This document shows, piece after piece, positions 28,539 through 36,494 of a DNA stretch of 64,000 bases (its first letter is position 1; each line of letters starts with the position of its first letter). This DNA is from Amycolatopsis rubida (GTDB taxonomy: Bacteria > Actinomycetota > Actinomycetes > Mycobacteriales > Pseudonocardiaceae): positions 211,910 to 275,909 of the forward strand of contig NZ_FOWC01000010.1 of NCBI RefSeq assembly GCF_900115345.1, in the 5' to 3' direction. The position numbers and the translations under genes were made by a program. The notes under the pieces are model-generated. The model was not told where the DNA came from, made no database searches, and saw nothing but the letters and a program-made list of their open reading frames with translations.

Positions 28539-29030
28539 CTAGTCGTCCCGCAAGGTGATATTGAGGTGGTCGGCGAGGTCGTCAGTGAGGTACTTCGGGC
28601 TGTACTCCTCGGGAGTGACGTGACGGTCGAGGATGTTGCGGGCGTTCCGGTAGACCCTGTCGCCGCCGTTCCAGAGGGCAGCGAGTTCGCGCGCCGGATC
28701 GGCGGCCCTCGCTGCGGAGATGCGCGCCTCGGTCCGGAGCCACGTCTGAATCGCCCTCTCCAGAGCTGGCTTCTGCCGCCCGCAGCACTGCCGATCACGG
28801 GCGTCCCGCACTTCTTCCAGCGCATGCGCCAGTACCGCTTCGATCGAGCCGAGCGTCCCGTGCAATCCGAAATAGTCGTCGTCGGACCCGCCGCTGATTT
28901 TCAGCACGTACGGGTGTTCTGTCGGCTCCCAGTCCCGCAGTCGCTCGTCCGCCTCCGCCGCCGTGAACACCTTCGGCGGTCTGCTGGACACCAGACCGCT
29001 CGCGTCCTCGGACATTACCCTCGCGCCCAT
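28539..29030 (-). CDS. Hypothetical protein, intact member of a duplicated pair
   Basis: 163 residues from ATG 29030 (GGAGAAGGGACCTAA upstream). N-terminal ~85 residues form the conserved module (RPPKVFTAAEADERLRDWEP, FGLHGTLGSIEAVLAHALEE); the C-terminal half is helical (ERAIQTWLRTEARISAARAA). The start region is nearly identical to that of the truncated copy at 28086. It overlaps the preceding small gene by 16 nt, so the two are coupled. Function unknown. Confidence 0.68.
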   Translation of the reverse strand: MGARVMSEDASGLVSSRPPKVFTAAEADERLRDWEPTEHPYVLKISGGSDDDYFGLHGTLGSIEAVLAHALEEVRDARDRQCCGRQKPALERAIQTWLRTEARISAARAADPARELAALWNGGDRVYRNARNILDRHVTPEEYSPKYLTDDLADHLNITLRDD

Positions 29031-29227
29031 TTAGGTCCCTTCTCCTGGTAGTCGATTTCCGCCGGATCTCCAGGGCACCGGCCCGGGCCCCTGGCTTGAT
29101 GGAACATCCTGTGCGCGTGGTCCAAGTCCCGGGCGGCCATCCGGGCGTAGCCCGGGGACCGCAGGAACCCTAGGCGCACTTCGCGCACGCCGTCGCGGCG
29201 GTGGATGGGCTCGATGAGGGCAGCCAT
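29015..29227 (-). CDS. Small hypothetical protein
   Basis: 70 residues from ATG 29227, with CGGAGAGATC before it; an upstream in-frame start at 29242 is less well placed. Basic and Arg/His rich: MAALIEPIHRRDGVREVRLG, AARDLDHAHRMFHQARG. The stop lies inside the next gene's first codons, which supports coupled translation. A TATTAT box near 29310 (minus strand CGTATTATTGG) is a plausible promoter for the pair. Confidence 0.55.
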   Translation of the reverse strand: MAALIEPIHRRDGVREVRLGFLRSPGYARMAARDLDHAHRMFHQARGPGRCPGDPAEIDYQEKGPKWARG

Positions 29228-29416
29228 GATCTCTCCGATCATCGGGATTTCGCATTGGGGCAGGTGTCGAATTCACCGGGCTTGGTCACCGGTTCCCGAC
29301 AAGCCAATAATACGCTGCGCAAGCATCGGAACCGCCGAATTGACGACGATTGATCGAATGCAGAACAGATGTTTCCGGCTGTCTGTCCTGGCGGACCCCG
29401 TGAACCGGAGCGGGAA

Positions 29417-29450
29417 AGCCCCGCCCGCCGGGGAGGTGGCGGGCGGGGCT
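29417..29450 (-). terminator. Hairpin after 29487 gene
   Basis: Perfect 13-bp stem AGCCCCGCCCGCC, 8-nt loop, 37 nt beyond the stop. Confidence 0.65.
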
Positions 29451-29486
29451 ATCTGCGACGTCGTGGTAGTCCGCTGCGCGGCCCCA

Positions 29487-30368
29487 TCACCCGTGACGCT
29501 TGCGGACCCTGCTCGATGCGATGCGTCCTCGCCGCACTCCGCTACCGGAGCCCCGCTTGGCGTCCTTGAGGAATTCGCGCACTGGCGGAAGCGCCGAGTC
29601 GTTGGCCGGAGGGCGGGGGGCTGCGTGCCCGCTGCGGCCCCCGCCCTCGGTCGTCAAGTTGCGGGTCTTGTACGGGCGGTACCACTCCAGCCACGCGCGC
29701 GCCGCAGGAAGTTGAGTTCTGCTCCACAGGCGCTTGGTTCGTCGGCGGCCCTCGGCCTTCGGAGGGTCCACAACGGGTCGGGGGAACGGCACGGGCTGCG
29801 TGGGGCTGTCGTACCAGCCTTGCACGGACGGCTTGGTGACTCCCAGTTCGGCGGCCAGCTGCGTGATCGTGAGCATGTCCGCCTCGTCGGTCTCATCGTG
29901 TTCCCCGGACGGCGACGATGCGTCTGGGGGGTCCGGGTTCGCGCCGATGGCGGTGAGGAAGTCGTCGAGCACGGCAAGGTGGGCGGAGAGGCGACCGGCT
30001 GTGCGGTTCTCCCCCTGGTTGCCGGAGTCGCGCCGCATTTGGTCCCGGGCGTAGGCCGCGACTTCGCGGATGGAGTCCAGCACCGGGTCCATCGTCATGG
30101 GACTGTCGGCGACCGGCTTGCGGCTGATGTTCTCCGGTTTGGGTCCGCGTTTGATCAGCTTGCGATTCTCGTTCCACCTCTCGAACTCGGGCCAGCGATC
30201 GGCACGCCACATCGGTTGGGGCGCTGGTTTGTCCGGGCGTGGCAGCGGTGCCTCCGACTCGGGGCCATACCGCTTAAGCCAGTTGCTGACGGCCGAGGGG
30301 GTCACGTTGAAACGCTTCGCCAAGGTCGTGACCGTCAGCATGGGGACGTTGTTGGAAGAGGGCGACAC
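29487..30368 (-). CDS. DNA-binding protein with two AlpA/MerR-like HTH domains
   Basis: 293 residues from GTG 30368, preceded by GGGAGGACCT. The first HTH is at ~10-45 (LTVTTLAKRFNVTPSAVSNW) and a second, similar one at ~160-200 (LTITQLAAELGVTKPSVQGW); each is followed by a Pro-rich wing ending in a Trp/Arg motif (MWRADRWPEFERW, LWSRTQLPAARAW), the layout of AlpA/excisionase-type winged helices. A helical linker joins them. Such proteins bind tandem or palindromic DNA sites. Its promoter carries palindrome B, so it is a candidate for an autoregulator of the element. That last step is inference. Confidence 0.75.
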   Translation of the reverse strand: MSPSSNNVPMLTVTTLAKRFNVTPSAVSNWLKRYGPESEAPLPRPDKPAPQPMWRADRWPEFERWNENRKLIKRGPKPENISRKPVADSPMTMDPVLDSIREVAAYARDQMRRDSGNQGENRTAGRLSAHLAVLDDFLTAIGANPDPPDASSPSGEHDETDEADMLTITQLAAELGVTKPSVQGWYDSPTQPVPFPRPVVDPPKAEGRRRTKRLWSRTQLPAARAWLEWYRPYKTRNLTTEGGGRSGHAAPRPPANDSALPPVREFLKDAKRGSGSGVRRGRIASSRVRKRHG

Positions 30369-30449
30369 AGGTCCTCCCGGCCGTGTGGGGATTCGTTGGA
30401 TTGCCGCAGTCTCAGGAAATTCCCTCGCCGAACCACAGCAACTGAACCA

Positions 30450-30466
30450 TACCCCCGGTAGGTATT
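30450..30466. promoter_or_regulatory. Palindrome B (CsoR-like)
   Basis: ATACCCCCGGTAGGTAT, 82 bp upstream of GTG 30368. Minus-strand reading gives GGGGGTATGGT, a -10-like TATGGT overlapping the right arm. Same 17-bp geometry as sites A, C and D. Confidence 0.55.
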
Positions 30467-30833
30467 TATAGAGTGGTTTGAGCTGCCGCTTTCTTCTTTA
30501 TGCGCAAATACATTCCGGTCGCGCCCCCAGAGGTGCGACGCGAGAACGCAATCGCCGCGTTCTCCGAGATCGCCGACCGTTTGGCAGCCGGGGGGGGAAC
30601 ACGGCAATGGCCGGCCTGCGGGGGCCTGGCCCTCCGGTTGAGCGGAACTGTTCGTAGTCGACTCGCAGGCCGCGTCGGCGATGGCCGCGGCGGCCGCCTG
30701 GCGGACAAGTTCATCAGCTCGGGCGGGAAGGGCCTCGTTCGCCCGGCCCGGGTCCGAGGGGTAACGGGGAGCCTCGGCTGCTCCTTCGTCGACCAGCGCG
30801 GGCCGTCCGTTCCTTTCCGAGACCGTGTGGGAT
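30467..30833. other. Intergenic region without convincing gene
   Basis: 367 bp. A plus-strand ATG at 30500 opens MRKYIPVAPPEVRRENAIAA, protein-like for ~35 codons, but the frame then runs through antisense of the next gene and no ribosome site precedes it. A G9 run lies near 30591-30598. No RNA gene recognised. Confidence 0.3.
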
Positions 30834-30877
30834 CGTCCCGGCCTCCGCGACGACGGTGCGTTGCGGAGGCCGGGACG
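30834..30877 (-). terminator. Hairpin after 30885 gene
   Basis: Perfect 15-bp stem CGTCCCGGCCTCCGC, 14-nt loop, 7 nt past the stop at 30885. Confidence 0.7.
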
Positions 30878-30884
30878 GGGCGGG

Positions 30885-32045
30885 TCAGGTGCGCGGGCCG
30901 TTCGGGGTCAAGAGCGCCACGGAGCAGACGTCGATCGGCGCTTCTGAGCTCCTGGTCGCGCCGACCAGGTGGCGGGGGTCTGCGTCCATCGCGCGCTTCG
31001 CCGCCTCGAACCGGTCGGTTGCGCGCACGACGACCTCGGTGCGCTGCTCGTCGGCGCACAGCAGGGTCACCCGGTAGTTGTCTCCCTCGTGGTAGGCGTG
31101 CAGTCGTTCGCGCACGGCGGCGATCTCGGCCGCGCTGTCGGCGTCGCCGGTGTTCCGCAGCTCGTTGTCGAGAGCTGTGCGCACCCAGTCCAGGTGCGTG
31201 ACGAAGCTGGCCCCCGGCCCGCCTCCGGCGTCCACTCGCGCCGCCTGTTCGGCATGCCGCGCCACCCGTGTCGCTGCCTCGCGCCACGCGGCTCGGCCGT
31301 GCGGCCGGGGGCGGCTGTCGGCTTCGTCGGTCAGCAGTCCGGCAACGGCGGCGAGGTGACCGGCCACTGAGGACTCCGGGACCTCGGCGGCCGCCCGGTC
31401 GCTCGGGTTCGCCGGTCGCGTCAGCCCGCCGCGTGTCCAGGCTTCGGCGACGACGGCGTGGGCGACCGCGAGCGGGACCTTGCGGTACATCCCCAGCATT
31501 CCGGGACCGGCGAGCGGCGCGTGGAACACGCGGGGGTTCTCGAATTCCCAGTGGTAGGAGCCGGGCTCGCCCCAGGGACGGCAGCAGCCGTTGTCGTGGT
31601 GGACGCCGACCAGGTCCATCACGCCGAGGTAGCCGGTCGGCGCGTCCCGGGGGACCGCCGGAACCCGCATCTCGGCGGCGATGTCGCGGCCGCGGTCGTC
31701 CCACTTGCGACCGGAGTGGATCACGACGGGCCCGCGCCACGAGGTCGCCCGGGTCCGGTTCTCCACCGGCTTTCCCCGCTCCAGCAGGGACGTCCCCCAC
31801 GGTTGCCGCGTGGACATCACCCGCAGGCCGAACAGCTCCACGGTGGTGAACTGGTATTCCTGCGGATCCTCGTCCTGGTAGCAGCAGAGGCAGCTGGCCG
31901 TGAGCCGGTAGCCGTGCGGGCACTCGGCCGCGCGTGCGGCGTCATGGCCGGCGCCGGAGATCCAGTACTGCGGGTGGGCGAATAGGTCGCCGACGCTCGG
32001 CGGCGGCAGCTGATCGTGCGGACGGGACGCGGTCACGGCGTTCAT
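30885..32045 (-). CDS. ASCH-domain protein
   Basis: 386 residues from ATG 32045 (AGAAAGGA upstream). Residues ~70-190 fit an ASCH (PUA-like) domain: MSTRQPWGTSLLERGKPVEN, WRGPVVIHSGRKWDD, GYLGVMDLVGVHHD and a closing Trp/Phe segment. A Cys-rich stretch precedes it (CPHGYRLTASCLCC). The C-terminal half is helical and unassigned. ASCH domains bind RNA or modified nucleobases; in mobile elements they often sit near modification or defence genes. The specific role is unknown. Confidence 0.75.
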   Translation of the reverse strand: MNAVTASRPHDQLPPPSVGDLFAHPQYWISGAGHDAARAAECPHGYRLTASCLCCYQDEDPQEYQFTTVELFGLRVMSTRQPWGTSLLERGKPVENRTRATSWRGPVVIHSGRKWDDRGRDIAAEMRVPAVPRDAPTGYLGVMDLVGVHHDNGCCRPWGEPGSYHWEFENPRVFHAPLAGPGMLGMYRKVPLAVAHAVVAEAWTRGGLTRPANPSDRAAAEVPESSVAGHLAAVAGLLTDEADSRPRPHGRAAWREAATRVARHAEQAARVDAGGGPGASFVTHLDWVRTALDNELRNTGDADSAAEIAAVRERLHAYHEGDNYRVTLLCADEQRTEVVVRATDRFEAAKRAMDADPRHLVGATRSSEAPIDVCSVALLTPNGPRT

Positions 32046-32287
32046 CGGAGGTCGATTCCTTTCTCTGGAGCAATCGTCAGCCCGGTCTCGATCCCGGGGA
32101 TACCGCGGGAGGGCGGTGTTTCGAGCGCACGATCGGCATCGGGGCGCAGGGGCTGGCTCACGCGGGGAGGCGCTGTCTGCACGGGTTGCCCAGAGGCTGG
32201 CCACGCTGTCCGGAGGTACGCGACGGCGCGGGATTTTCTGCGCCCGCAAGGGGATCCGGTGGGCGTGCTCGCCGACAGGTCGAGCAT
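32046..32287 (-). other. Leader region with possible coupled ORF
   Basis: A minus-strand ATG at 32287 directly follows palindrome C and opens 81 codons (MLDLSASTPTGSPCGRRKSR at the start) ending in TGA at 32042-32044, overlapping ATG 32045 as ATGA. Leaderless translation and coupling would be possible, but composition is Arg/Pro rich and unconvincing. Otherwise untranslated leader. Confidence 0.3.
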
Positions 32288-32304
32288 ATACCCCACTGGG
32301 GTAT
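32288..32304. promoter_or_regulatory. Palindrome C (CsoR-like), most perfect copy
   Basis: ATACCCCACTGGGGTAT; symmetric arms extend to ATATACCCC / GGGGTATAT (32286-32306), a perfect 9-bp inverted repeat with a 3-bp spacer. Minus-strand right arm gives GGTATAT as -10 box for the ASCH gene. Confidence 0.6.
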
Positions 32305-32366
32305 ATTGGGTGTTGGGCGGCGCGCGCCTCGGAACGGTGTGCGTTTTTGGCCCGGTCGGGACGGAA

Positions 32367-32394
32367 CGCCGGTCACGGCGGCCCGGGACCGGCG
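32367..32394 (-). terminator. Hairpin after 32408 gene
   Basis: 8-bp stem CGCCGGTC, 12-nt loop, 14 nt past the stop at 32408. Weaker than the others. Confidence 0.4.
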
Positions 32395-32407
32395 GGGGTG
32401 TGCGCGG

Positions 32408-33283
32408 CTAGTCGATGGTCACGAGCCTGCGGCACCTCTCCAGCGGGTGAACCTGGCCTGAGGCGATCAGCCCGAGCTCGCACCAGTACTCGAACCTGGT
32501 CAGCGGGGCACGGGGGTCGATCCGGCAGGTGCACCAGGCGCGGTGGTTGACGGGAAGCTCGTCGCTGGCGAGGACGTAGTAGGGATGGCGGTCGTGCTGG
32601 TGCACGCCGTTGACGTGGAGGCCGTCCACAGTGGCTTCCTGCTTCCAGAATGCGGCGCCGATGGTGCCGAGCTTCCCGGCGATCTCGTCCTGGGTGAGGG
32701 TGTGCGGAACGAGGAGGGGCTTCCACTCGCGGCCGTTGTAGATCTGCCAGTCGCCGCCGGACGCACGCCGGGTGCTGGGGCTTTCGTCGAGGATTTCGGC
32801 CCGGAGCTCCCGGTCTTCGCGCATGATCGCGATCCGGTGGAGTTCGGTCACGTCGCCGCGAATGGCCGCCCCGCTGGAGAATTCGACGAATTCGCGCACC
32901 AGCGTGGTGTTGTTTCGCCGCATGGCATCGACCATTTGGGCGGTCTTCTGCTCATACAGCACGGCGTCGAACAGGACTGCTTCTTCGCTCAGCGGCAGGC
33001 CGTCTTCGCGGCACTGCTTGACGTAGGCCCGCATCTCGTGCCAGCCGAACCGGTCGGGGTCGCTGGGCACGAACTGGGTGCCCCGGCGGTCTCCTTCGTG
33101 GGACAGGGAGCCGATGTGGCCGAGCTGCGGGTGCAGGATGTCGGCGGTGAATGTGTAGCCGTCAGCGTGCGGCAATTCCTTGTAGTTGCGGACTTCCAGG
33201 GTGGTCGAGGCGTCGATGCCGGAGTGCGGCCAGTGCACGAGCGGGGTCGGTTCGGCCCGCTCGGGCGCGGTCGTGTTGCTCAC
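32408..33283 (-). CDS. Hypothetical protein, intact copy of a duplicated family
   Basis: 291 residues from GTG 33283 (GAAGGAGAAACGC upstream). Residues ~85-291 are shared with the frameshifted gene at 33693-34362 (MRAYVKQCREDGLPLSEEAV, MRRNNTTLVREF, GDWQIYNGREWKPLL, AWCTCRIDPRAPLTRFEYW). The first ~85 residues are unique. A CxC pair near the C-terminus may bind metal. Behind the conserved leader motif (33302-33337). Function unknown. Confidence 0.72.
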   Translation of the reverse strand: MSNTTAPERAEPTPLVHWPHSGIDASTTLEVRNYKELPHADGYTFTADILHPQLGHIGSLSHEGDRRGTQFVPSDPDRFGWHEMRAYVKQCREDGLPLSEEAVLFDAVLYEQKTAQMVDAMRRNNTTLVREFVEFSSGAAIRGDVTELHRIAIMREDRELRAEILDESPSTRRASGGDWQIYNGREWKPLLVPHTLTQDEIAGKLGTIGAAFWKQEATVDGLHVNGVHQHDRHPYYVLASDELPVNHRAWCTCRIDPRAPLTRFEYWCELGLIASGQVHPLERCRRLVTID

Positions 33284-33301
33284 GCGTTTCTCCTTCGGAT
33301 G

Positions 33302-33337
33302 TGTTCAATCTGTCGACGGCGCCGGGGCGTCACTCCC
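33302..33337 (-). promoter_or_regulatory. Conserved leader element 1
   Basis: Minus-strand reading: hairpin CGGG / loop AGTGACGC / CCCG, then GTCGACAGATTGAAC, ending 19 nt before GTG 33283. Member of the 12-copy set. Confidence 0.7.
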
Positions 33338-33406
33338 GTGGCCGGGGCTGTTCTGTCCCTGAGCGTGTTGCATGCCAGCCTGGACGGACTGGTGGTCTGT
33401 TCGACG

Positions 33407-33478
33407 TCAGGCGCGGCGGGTGAGGAATTTCCCCTCGCCCGGCGGGATCCGGAGCGCGCGCTTCGACATCACGACCAT
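33407..33478 (-). other. Possible leaderless 23-codon peptide
   Basis: The ATG (33478) touches the right arm of palindrome D and reads MVVMSKRALRIPPGEGKFLT to a stop at 33407. A leaderless start at a TATAT box is common in actinomycetes. Too short to judge by composition. Confidence 0.25.
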
Positions 33479-33495
33479 ATACCGGCTACGGGTAT
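33479..33495. promoter_or_regulatory. Palindrome D (CsoR-like)
   Basis: ATACCGGCTACGGGTAT, fourth 17-bp site, about 200 bp upstream of GTG 33283; minus-strand right arm again forms GGTATAT. Confidence 0.5.
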
Positions 33496-33635
33496 AGGAG
33501 CGGCTGTGCTGGGCGCGCATCGAAACGGTGAGCGTTTCCGGCTGCCCGGTGCGGGATGCCCGCCCCGGCGGTCTCCCCGGGCGAGCCCGGACGCGGGATT
33601 CGGCCGCTGTCGTCCTTGGGGCGCAACGGAAGAGC

Positions 33636-33668
33636 GCCGGGCCGCCCCGGCGGAAGGGGCGGCCCGGC
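33636..33668 (-). terminator. Hairpin after 33693 gene
   Basis: Perfect 13-bp stem GCCGGGCCGCCCC, 7-nt loop, 25 nt past the stop. Confidence 0.65.
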
Positions 33669-33692
33669 CCGGGCACGGCAGGGGGCGGGCGG

Positions 33693-34362
33693 CTAGTCGA
33701 GGGTCACGAGCTTGCGGCACTTCTCCACCGCGTGGGCCTGCCCGGAGGCGATCAGCCCGTCGTCGGACCAGTACTCGAACCTGGCCAGCGGGGCACGGGG
33801 GCCGATCCGGCAGGCGCACCACGCGCTGCTGTCGACGGGAATCCCGTCGCCGGCCGAGAACGTAGTAGAGCAAGCGGGGATGCGAGTCGACGGCGCTGCC
33901 GCCGAGCCCCTCCGCGGCGGCGTCTCGATCGCCCGCCCAGCCGCGGATGGTCTCCATCTTCGCCTGGATCTGCTCCCGGGTGAGGGTTTGCGGGGCGAGG
34001 AGACGCTTCCACTCGCGACCGTTGAACATCTGCCAGTCGCCTCCGAACTTAAGCTGGGTGCGCGGATCCTCGGCGAGGATCTGGAGCCGGAGCTCCCGGT
34101 CTGCCCGTAAAGCGGCGATCCGGTGCAGTTCGATCGGGAAACCGCGCCGCGCCTTGGCGCCGTCGGGGGTTGCGGGCCTGAACTCGCGGACCAACGTGGT
34201 GTTGTTCCGCCGCATGGCGCGGACCATTTCCGCGCCGTCGTGTTCTTCCAGCACGGCCTCGAACAAGACCTCTTCGCGGGGGAGCGGCTCGCCGTCCTGG
34301 CGGCAGCGGCTGACGTAGTCGCGCATTTTCCGCTCCGGCGAGCGGCGGGTCCGACGGTTCAC
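33693..34362 (-). pseudogene. Frameshifted paralog of the 32408-33283 gene
   Basis: GTG 34362 overlaps the upstream stop (GTGA). The protein starts where the paralog has residue ~85 (MRDYVSRCRQDGEPLPREEV, MRRNNTTLVREF, GDWQMFNGREWKRLL). Near 33860 one extra base (CTCG before GCC) breaks the frame; skipping it gives AGDGIPVDSSAWCACRIGPR and KCRKLVTLD to TAG at 33693, matching the paralog's C-terminus residue for residue. The N-terminal 85 residues of the paralog are absent here, so the two copies differ in N-terminus as well. Confidence 0.7.
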
Positions 34363-35573
34363 CGGGTCGCCTCGGCGATGTCGTGCCCGGCCCGCTCGCT
34401 CGGCCACAGCGGAAGCTGGCAGCGGCGGCATCCTCCGTCGTCGCTGCTCGGAAGATCGTGCGTCCTCAGGTCGATGCAGCCCATGGCCAACGCCTCCGCC
34501 AGCGTCGCGGGCCTGCATTCCGCGCAGAATCCCCACGTCTCGGCGACGGGTCCGGTGAGCACCGTGTCGCGCCGGTGATTCCCGCCCCGGCAGAGAATCC
34601 CCGCCTGCAACAGCGCGCGTCGCAGGTCGACCAGTTGGCCGTCGGCGATGAGGTCGATGGCCTGGCCCGCCAGTCCGAGCATCTCCGATGTCCGCGCGAC
34701 CCGGAGCCACTGTTCCTCGGTCAGCTGCGTGCCGGGCGGAAGCTCGGCGAACGTCTCCAGCGACGCGGCGCTCAGCGTCACCGTCGGCACGCCGCGCCGA
34801 CGGCCCAGTTCCCGGATGAGGTAGGCGACATCTTGGTGGCCGATGGTGTCGACGTCGTAGAGGTACGCGGCGTCGAGGTGTGCGCGCAGGTCCAGGTGGG
34901 CGCGGCCGAGGCCCGACACCTGCCGTTCCTCGTGACGGCGGCTGTCGAGGTCGTTGAGTTCTGCGAGGACCCCGTCGGCGTAGTCGCGGGCGTCGTCGGA
35001 GAGTCCGTCCAGTTCGCCGAGGATCGAGCGCCGGAGGATGGCGGTGACGTCTTCGTCCGCCCGGTCGGTGAGGACGGCGTGGGCGGCGATGGTGTGGGAG
35101 TGGTCGAGTTCGCGGGCGAGTCCGAGCAGGGCGCGCGCCCACCATTCGGCGTCCTGCTCGCTCAGGAATCGCGGCGTGCCGGGCGCGGGGAAGTCGAGAA
35201 ACCCGCTGAACGGCGCGGCGTAGCGCAGCACGACGTCGCCGGTCTCCGGCGACCAGCGCGAGGCGGTGGCGGTGCGCACGGTGGGCGCGAGCGGCTCGAT
35301 CCAGATCTCCGCCGGAGCGGCGATGCCGCGTTCGGGCTCGCGGAGCCGGTGGACGCAGGCGAGCAGTTGCGCGGCCGCGGCGCGGGCGCTGGCCGCGGTG
35401 AACACGACCGGCCGGCCGCCGGGTTGGGCAGGACGCGCCGTCACGCTGATCTTCTGGCCTCGCAGCAGGGCGGTCCGGCCGACGGCCCGCAGGGTTCCGT
35501 CGGGGGCGAACTCGTAGTCGGCCGTGTCGGGCCGGGGCGGCAGTGCCACGCGGGCGGGGTGTGCGAACGACAT
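34359..35573 (-). CDS. Hypothetical protein with C-terminal Cys clusters
   Basis: 404 residues from ATG 35573, with AAGGAGCAACCAGCA before it. N-terminal two thirds are mixed alpha/beta then helical (DAEWWARALLGLARELDHSH, LIRELGRRRGVPTVTLSA). The C-terminal ~80 residues hold CRGG, CAEC, C and CRRC groups that could form a zinc site. Operon position: after the 35635-36267 gene (61 nt gap), overlapping the next gene. Not recognised. Confidence 0.68.
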   Translation of the reverse strand: MSFAHPARVALPPRPDTADYEFAPDGTLRAVGRTALLRGQKISVTARPAQPGGRPVVFTAASARAAAAQLLACVHRLREPERGIAAPAEIWIEPLAPTVRTATASRWSPETGDVVLRYAAPFSGFLDFPAPGTPRFLSEQDAEWWARALLGLARELDHSHTIAAHAVLTDRADEDVTAILRRSILGELDGLSDDARDYADGVLAELNDLDSRRHEERQVSGLGRAHLDLRAHLDAAYLYDVDTIGHQDVAYLIRELGRRRGVPTVTLSAASLETFAELPPGTQLTEEQWLRVARTSEMLGLAGQAIDLIADGQLVDLRRALLQAGILCRGGNHRRDTVLTGPVAETWGFCAECRPATLAEALAMGCIDLRTHDLPSSDDGGCRRCQLPLWPSERAGHDIAEATR

Positions 35574-35634
35574 TGCTGGTTGCTCCTTGGCAGAACAGTG
35601 GTTGACGGGAAGAAGGAAGCGGGAACGGCCCGGG

Positions 35635-36267
35635 TCAGAGCCCGCAGCGTTCGGCCCGGGCGTCCGGGCGGCAGTAGAGGCCGTCGCACCCGCGCGGGCA
35701 GATGTCCGGCCCCGGACCGCCGTGGGCGATGCGCACCAGCTGCTCGGCGGTCGCCTCGGCGGCCAGCCGCGCGCGCCAGCGCAGGTCCCGGTCGCCGTCC
35801 GCGACGTGGTCGAGCAGCGCCCGTTTCTCCGCGTCGGTGTAGTCGGCGGATTCCCGCTCGGACGCGAGCGCCGCCAGGGCAGTGACGGTGTAGGCGGGCA
35901 GCGGGACAGCGGCCGCGCCGGCGGGGACGGACAGGTCGGCCTCGGCCCACTCCCACGGATGGGAGATGCGGTACAGGCCCCGTTCGTCGGGCCGGATCTG
36001 CTCCGGGGTGTAGCCCTGGTCGTGCTCGTACCCGGTCTCGATCAGCTGTAGCGCGTCGCCGTGCCATTCGGCCCTGTGCAGCGGGTTGCTGCCGTGCAGC
36101 CAGGCGGCGTTCAGGCGGATGGCGATCCACTCGGCCACCGCCCGCCGGAACCCGGGGGAACCGTGCGGCTCGCCGGTCTCGGCGGGGAAGCACGGGGCGC
36201 TGCCCGCGTGGACGAGCGTTTCGCCCGGACGCATGCGAATGGGGATCTTTTGAGGCGCACTGGACAC
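35635..36267 (-). CDS. Hypothetical protein
   Basis: 210 residues from GTG 36267 (AGAAAGG upstream). Globular, with SPGFRRAVAEWIAIRLNAAW, RAEWHGDALQLIETGYEHDQ and ISHPWEWAEADLSVPAGAA, and a C-terminal Cys cluster (CPRGCDGLYCRPDARAERC) that looks like a small metal site. First gene of a three-gene unit behind leader element 2. Confidence 0.68.
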   Translation of the reverse strand: MSSAPQKIPIRMRPGETLVHAGSAPCFPAETGEPHGSPGFRRAVAEWIAIRLNAAWLHGSNPLHRAEWHGDALQLIETGYEHDQGYTPEQIRPDERGLYRISHPWEWAEADLSVPAGAAAVPLPAYTVTALAALASERESADYTDAEKRALLDHVADGDRDLRWRARLAAEATAEQLVRIAHGGPGPDICPRGCDGLYCRPDARAERCGL

Positions 36268-36295
36268 GACAGAACCTTTCTCGGACGGGGAAGGG

Positions 36296-36334
36296 GTTCG
36301 CTCTGATTCGGCATTCCGGGGCGTCGGCGCCGGA
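36296..36334 (-). promoter_or_regulatory. Conserved leader element 2 (diverged)
   Basis: Minus-strand reading: -10-like GGTAGAGTT, then hairpin CCGG / loop with CGACG / CCGG, then AATCAGAGCGAAC, a weaker form of the GATTGAAC tail, 29 nt before GTG 36267. Confidence 0.5.
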
Positions 36335-36436
36335 GCCTGCCGTTGATTGGAACTCTACCGGGCGAAACCTGGGAAAGGCCGATCCGTTCGCCCCGAATCG
36401 AATTCGTGCGCATTTTCCGGAATCGGGCCGCGCAAA

Positions 36437-36473
36437 AGGCCCGGCTCCCCGTTTGTTCCGGGGTGCCGGGCCT
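36437..36473 (-). terminator. Hairpin after 36495 gene
   Basis: AGGCCCGGC + CCCCG paired across GTTTGTTC-type loop with one mismatch, 22 nt past the stop at 36495. Confidence 0.6.
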
Positions 36474-36494
36474 CTCGTCATGCGGCGGCGGACG

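Noticed and set aside
30500..31201. Plus-strand ORF beginning MRKYIPVAPP
   Set aside because: Only the first ~35 codons look protein-like, no ribosome site, and the rest is antisense of the ASCH gene.
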